DNA from: CAKZQX01 sp034435975
GTDB taxonomy: Bacteria; Chloroflexota; Chloroflexia; Chloroflexales; Chloroflexaceae
Length of the DNA stretch: 64,000 bases
Reading direction: 5' to 3'
Assembly: GCA_034435975.1 (NCBI GenBank)
Contig: DAOTWD010000061.1
Span: forward strand, 1-64,000
In this document: one piece after another, positions 61,829 to 64,000 of the stretch
Numbering within the stretch: position 1 is the stretch's first letter
Layout of the letters: the number at the start of each line of letters is the position of its first letter
Program-made: the position numbers and the translations under genes
Notes under the pieces: model-generated
Told to the model about the DNA's origin: nothing
Database searches by the model: none
The model's input: the letters and a program-made list of their open reading frames with translations, nothing else

Positions 61829-62085
61829 AGGGTAATTATCACTGACATACGTTATGCGATCGCTCGCCCCAGACGTCTTTTTCGCCTTCGGCAGAGCGAT
61901 ACTTCAAAGCAAGGGAGCAGTCTGAGCGTTCAAGCAGAGGAGAGATCGAGCGCTTGAGCACTTCTACGGCTCAACGCGCAGGGGAGGGGTCGAACGCTTG
62001 AGCGCTTCCACGCGGCCGCAGGCGAAAAGAGCAGTGGATTTCAAGCAACGCGTAACGCGTGTCAGTTATCGGAGGGAGGTAACCT
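61829..62085. repeat. Repeat-rich gap between T-box terminator and glyS
   Basis: 257 bases. A second copy of the outer interspersed element (arms TTCGCCTTCGGC at 61881-61892 and GCCGCAGGCGAA at 62015-62026) and repeats of GAACGCTTGAGCGCTTC and GAGCGCTTGAGCACTTC. The glyS ribosome-binding site (GGAGGGAGG) ends it. Confidence 0.75.
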
Positions 62086-63723
62086 ATGCCGGCAGTCACC
62101 ATGGATCAGATCGTGTCGTTATGCAAACGGCGCGGCTTTATCTTTCCTGGCAGTGAGATCTATGGAGGTCTACAGGGAACGTATGATTATGGGCCACTCG
62201 GAGTGGAGCTGAAGAATAATCTCAAGGCCGCCTGGTGGCGTGCCAATGTCTATGAACGCGATGATATGGAGGGCCTCGACGCGGCGATTCTTATGAACCG
62301 GCTTACCTGGAAATACTCTGGTCACGAGGAGACATTTGTCGATCCGCTGGTGGATTGCCTGGTGTGTAAAGGCCGGTTTCGTGCTGATAGACTGCATGAC
62401 TCGCGTTGTCTGCGGCATCCCAGCAAGCGCCCCGGTGAATGCGAAGGCCAGTTTACCGAACCACGCCCATTCAATATGATGTTCAAAACCCAGGTTGGCC
62501 CGGTGGCCGATGCGGACTCGTTCGCCTATCTGCGGCCCGAAACGGCGCAGGGCATTTTTGTCAACTTTGGCAATGTATTGGCGACGACGAGCCGCAAACT
62601 GCCGTTTGGGATTGCGCAGATCGGCAAGGCCTTCCGCAACGAGATCAACCCGCGCAACTTTATCTTTCGCGTGCGCGAGTTTGAGCAGATGGAAATCGAG
62701 TATTTTGTACGTCCCGGCGAGGAAGATGCCTGGCACGAGCGCTGGTTGGAAGAACGGCTGGCCTGGTGGCGTAATCTGGGCCTGAGCAGCGATAACCTGC
62801 ACGTCTATCCCGTTCCACCGTCAGAACTGGCACACTATTCCAAGGCAACCTATGACCTGATGTATCGTTTTCCAATCGGCTTTGAGGAGCTAGAAGGTAT
62901 CGCCAGCCGTAGTGACTACGATCTCGGCTCGCACTCGAAAGAGCAAGAGCGCCTGGGGCTGACCGCACGGGTGATCCCGAACAATGACAGCACCGAACGA
63001 CTGACCTACTTTGACCAGGCCACGAACCAGCATATTGTCCCCTTTGTGATCGAACCATCGGCCGGCGTGGATCGAGGGGTACTGGCGCTGCTGACTGAGG
63101 GCTACGATGAGCAGCAGGTGAAGGCGATCAGGCCGGAACGCCAGCACACAGTGGCTGAGGCATTGACCGCTTTCCTCAAGAGCGTTGATCGCAACGAGAA
63201 GATCTCCGCTGAGCAGCGCGATGCTCTGCTGGAACGCGGTGAAGCGATCAGCCGGGATCTACCGGCAGCATTCCCACAGATTCCAGCCCTGCTTGATATG
63301 CCAGGAGCAAGCAGCATTGAACTGGGCAAAAAACTGCGTGGACAGGTTGAACCGGCACTGGACGAGGCTTTTCGCACGGTGCTGCATCTGAAACCAGCGC
63401 TGGCTCCGATCAAGGTGGCTGTGCTACCACTCAAACGCAACCAGCCCGACATTGTGGCGATTGCACGCCAGATCCGCAAGGATTTGCAGGCTGATGGCAC
63501 TATGCGCACGATCTATGATGATACGGGGGCGATCGGGCGGCTCTACCGACGTCAGGACGAGATCGGCACGCCCTTCTGTATCACCGTTGACTTTGACACG
63601 CTGGGCCAGGGCAAAGAGCCGGTGCTGCAGCAGACGGTGACGGTGCGCGACCGCGATAGCATGGATCAGGAGCGGGTACCCATCGCCGAGTTGCGCACCT
63701 ACCTGGCGGAGCGCATGCGCTGA
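62086..63723 (+). CDS. glyS: Glycyl-tRNA synthetase (single-chain)
   Basis: A 545-residue alpha2-type class II synthetase charging tRNA-Gly. Motif 2 is RNEINPRNFIFRVREFEQMEIEYF and motif 3 is VDRGVLALLTEGY-like. The N terminus GFIFPGSEIYGGLQGTYDYGPLG and the insert CLVCKGRFRADRL..C..H are typical. The C-terminal anticodon-binding domain (IKVAVLPLKRN to YLAERM) is complete. It is the single-chain type and not the tetrameric GlyQ/GlyS type. Regulation by the T-box upstream; GGAGG six bases before ATG 62086. Confidence 0.97.
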   Translation: MPAVTMDQIVSLCKRRGFIFPGSEIYGGLQGTYDYGPLGVELKNNLKAAWWRANVYERDDMEGLDAAILMNRLTWKYSGHEETFVDPLVDCLVCKGRFRADRLHDSRCLRHPSKRPGECEGQFTEPRPFNMMFKTQVGPVADADSFAYLRPETAQGIFVNFGNVLATTSRKLPFGIAQIGKAFRNEINPRNFIFRVREFEQMEIEYFVRPGEEDAWHERWLEERLAWWRNLGLSSDNLHVYPVPPSELAHYSKATYDLMYRFPIGFEELEGIASRSDYDLGSHSKEQERLGLTARVIPNNDSTERLTYFDQATNQHIVPFVIEPSAGVDRGVLALLTEGYDEQQVKAIRPERQHTVAEALTAFLKSVDRNEKISAEQRDALLERGEAISRDLPAAFPQIPALLDMPGASSIELGKKLRGQVEPALDEAFRTVLHLKPALAPIKVAVLPLKRNQPDIVAIARQIRKDLQADGTMRTIYDDTGAIGRLYRRQDEIGTPFCITVDFDTLGQGKEPVLQQTVTVRDRDSMDQERVPIAELRTYLAERMR

Positions 63724-63884
63724 TCAACCGGCAATTTTAACCCAGGGACTGGTGCCGATAGCGTTGGCACCAGTCCTCGCACCGTTGGATGGACTGCGTC
63801 CATCCAGTCCTGTTCAAGTACCCACGCCAGGCACTGGCCGCCGACTCTCTGTCCAGTACTCAATCCAGCGTGCAGCATTCAGGC
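63724..63884. other. Intergenic gap with two tandem hairpins
   Basis: GGACTGGTGCC (63746-63756) pairs with GGCACCAGTCC (63766-63776), and TGGATGGAC (63786-63794) pairs with GTCCATCCA (63798-63806). No T-run follows. They lie between the convergent glyS and Usp genes. Confidence 0.75.
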
Positions 63885-64000
63885 CTAATGTACCACCATC
63901 ACCGGGCAGGGGGCTTTTTGCGTGACTACATGGCTGACACTGCCCAGCAGCAGACCAGCAATTTGCCCATGGCCCCGTGATCCCATCACAATCAGATCGC
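63885..64000 (-). CDS. Universal stress protein, C-terminal fragment
   Basis: Read from the right edge to TAG at 63885, the last 38 residues include DLIVMGSRGHGQIAGLLLG and the end SHVVTQKAPCPVMVVH. This is the Usp nucleotide-binding motif G-x2-G-x9-G-S/T and the terminal C-P-V-h-V-V. The N terminus lies outside the window. Usp proteins bind ATP and aid stress survival. Confidence 0.93.
   Translation of the reverse strand, partial: DLIVMGSRGHGQIAGLLLGSVSHVVTQKAPCPVMVVH

Overview
The window looks like a chromosome segment from a filamentous member of the Chloroflexota (Chloroflexales-like). This is inferred from content rather than from a marker gene. The clues are a class III polyhydroxyalkanoate (PHA) synthase, a Ser/Thr kinase with a large ectodomain, zinc-ribbon/FHA and zinc-ribbon/TPR proteins, DUF4388 plus small-GTPase signalling, a single-chain glycyl-tRNA synthetase behind a T-box, and secreted proteins built from RCC1, Ig-like and golvesin-type modules. 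One of these ends in YLPLIQR. Intergenic DNA is unusually rich in short tandem repeats, hairpin repeats and MITE-like elements.

Layout. 1-4.8 kb: cut-off IS982-like transposase, a repeat-filled gap, a zinc-ribbon FHA protein, an MFS permease and a GH1 beta-glucosidase. 5.2-9.5 kb: PHA storage locus with a phasin-like protein, PhaE-like subunit, PhaC and a further PHA-associated helical protein; three of these share tryptophan-rich motifs. 10-16.1 kb: secreted golvesin-domain protein, then a minus-strand group (GTPase, DUF4388, DUF1385 and small membrane proteins, MnmA). 16.6-33.1 kb: cell-surface/carbohydrate region with a secreted clan-A glycoside hydrolase, a truncated WXG100 protein, a kinase fused through one membrane segment to a six-hairpin-glycosidase-like ectodomain, a GT-C type membrane protein, a cyclase-family lipoprotein, a lipoprotein paralogue of the kinase ectodomain, and a 1257-residue RCC1/Ig-like protein between inverted GC-rich repeat arrays. 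33.7-47.6 kb: LMW phosphatase-like protein, Schlafen/AlbA-type regulator, Bax-inhibitor-1 protein, ClpB, glycosyltransferase, hybrid histidine kinase, L,D-transpeptidase and FMN reductase. 48-50.1 kb: phospholipid module. 50.5-55.8 kb: tRNA-Pro, nrdR and a fatty-acid/NusB operon. 56-57.6 kb: TatA/B and TatC. 57.7-64 kb: two zinc-ribbon/TPR proteins, a Xer recombinase, T-box plus glycyl-tRNA synthetase, and the tail of a universal stress protein.

How genes may work together. The strongest candidates for something undescribed are three. (1) The kinase at 19965-22955 couples a cytosolic Hanks kinase to an extracellular glycosidase-like domain, with a secreted paralogue of that domain, a hydrolase and a GT-C protein nearby; this suggests carbohydrate sensing at the surface. 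(2) PssA converges on, and overlaps antisense with, a single protein joining a phospholipid N-methyltransferase to a phosphatidylserine decarboxylase. Two genes could therefore carry CDP-diacylglycerol to phosphatidylcholine, and upstream of pssA there is a three-repeat Pho-box-like element. (3) The PHA proteins share two short Trp-rich motifs that could be a common granule- or synthase-binding module.

All calls were made by eye from sequence, so family names rest on recognised motifs and not on database searches.
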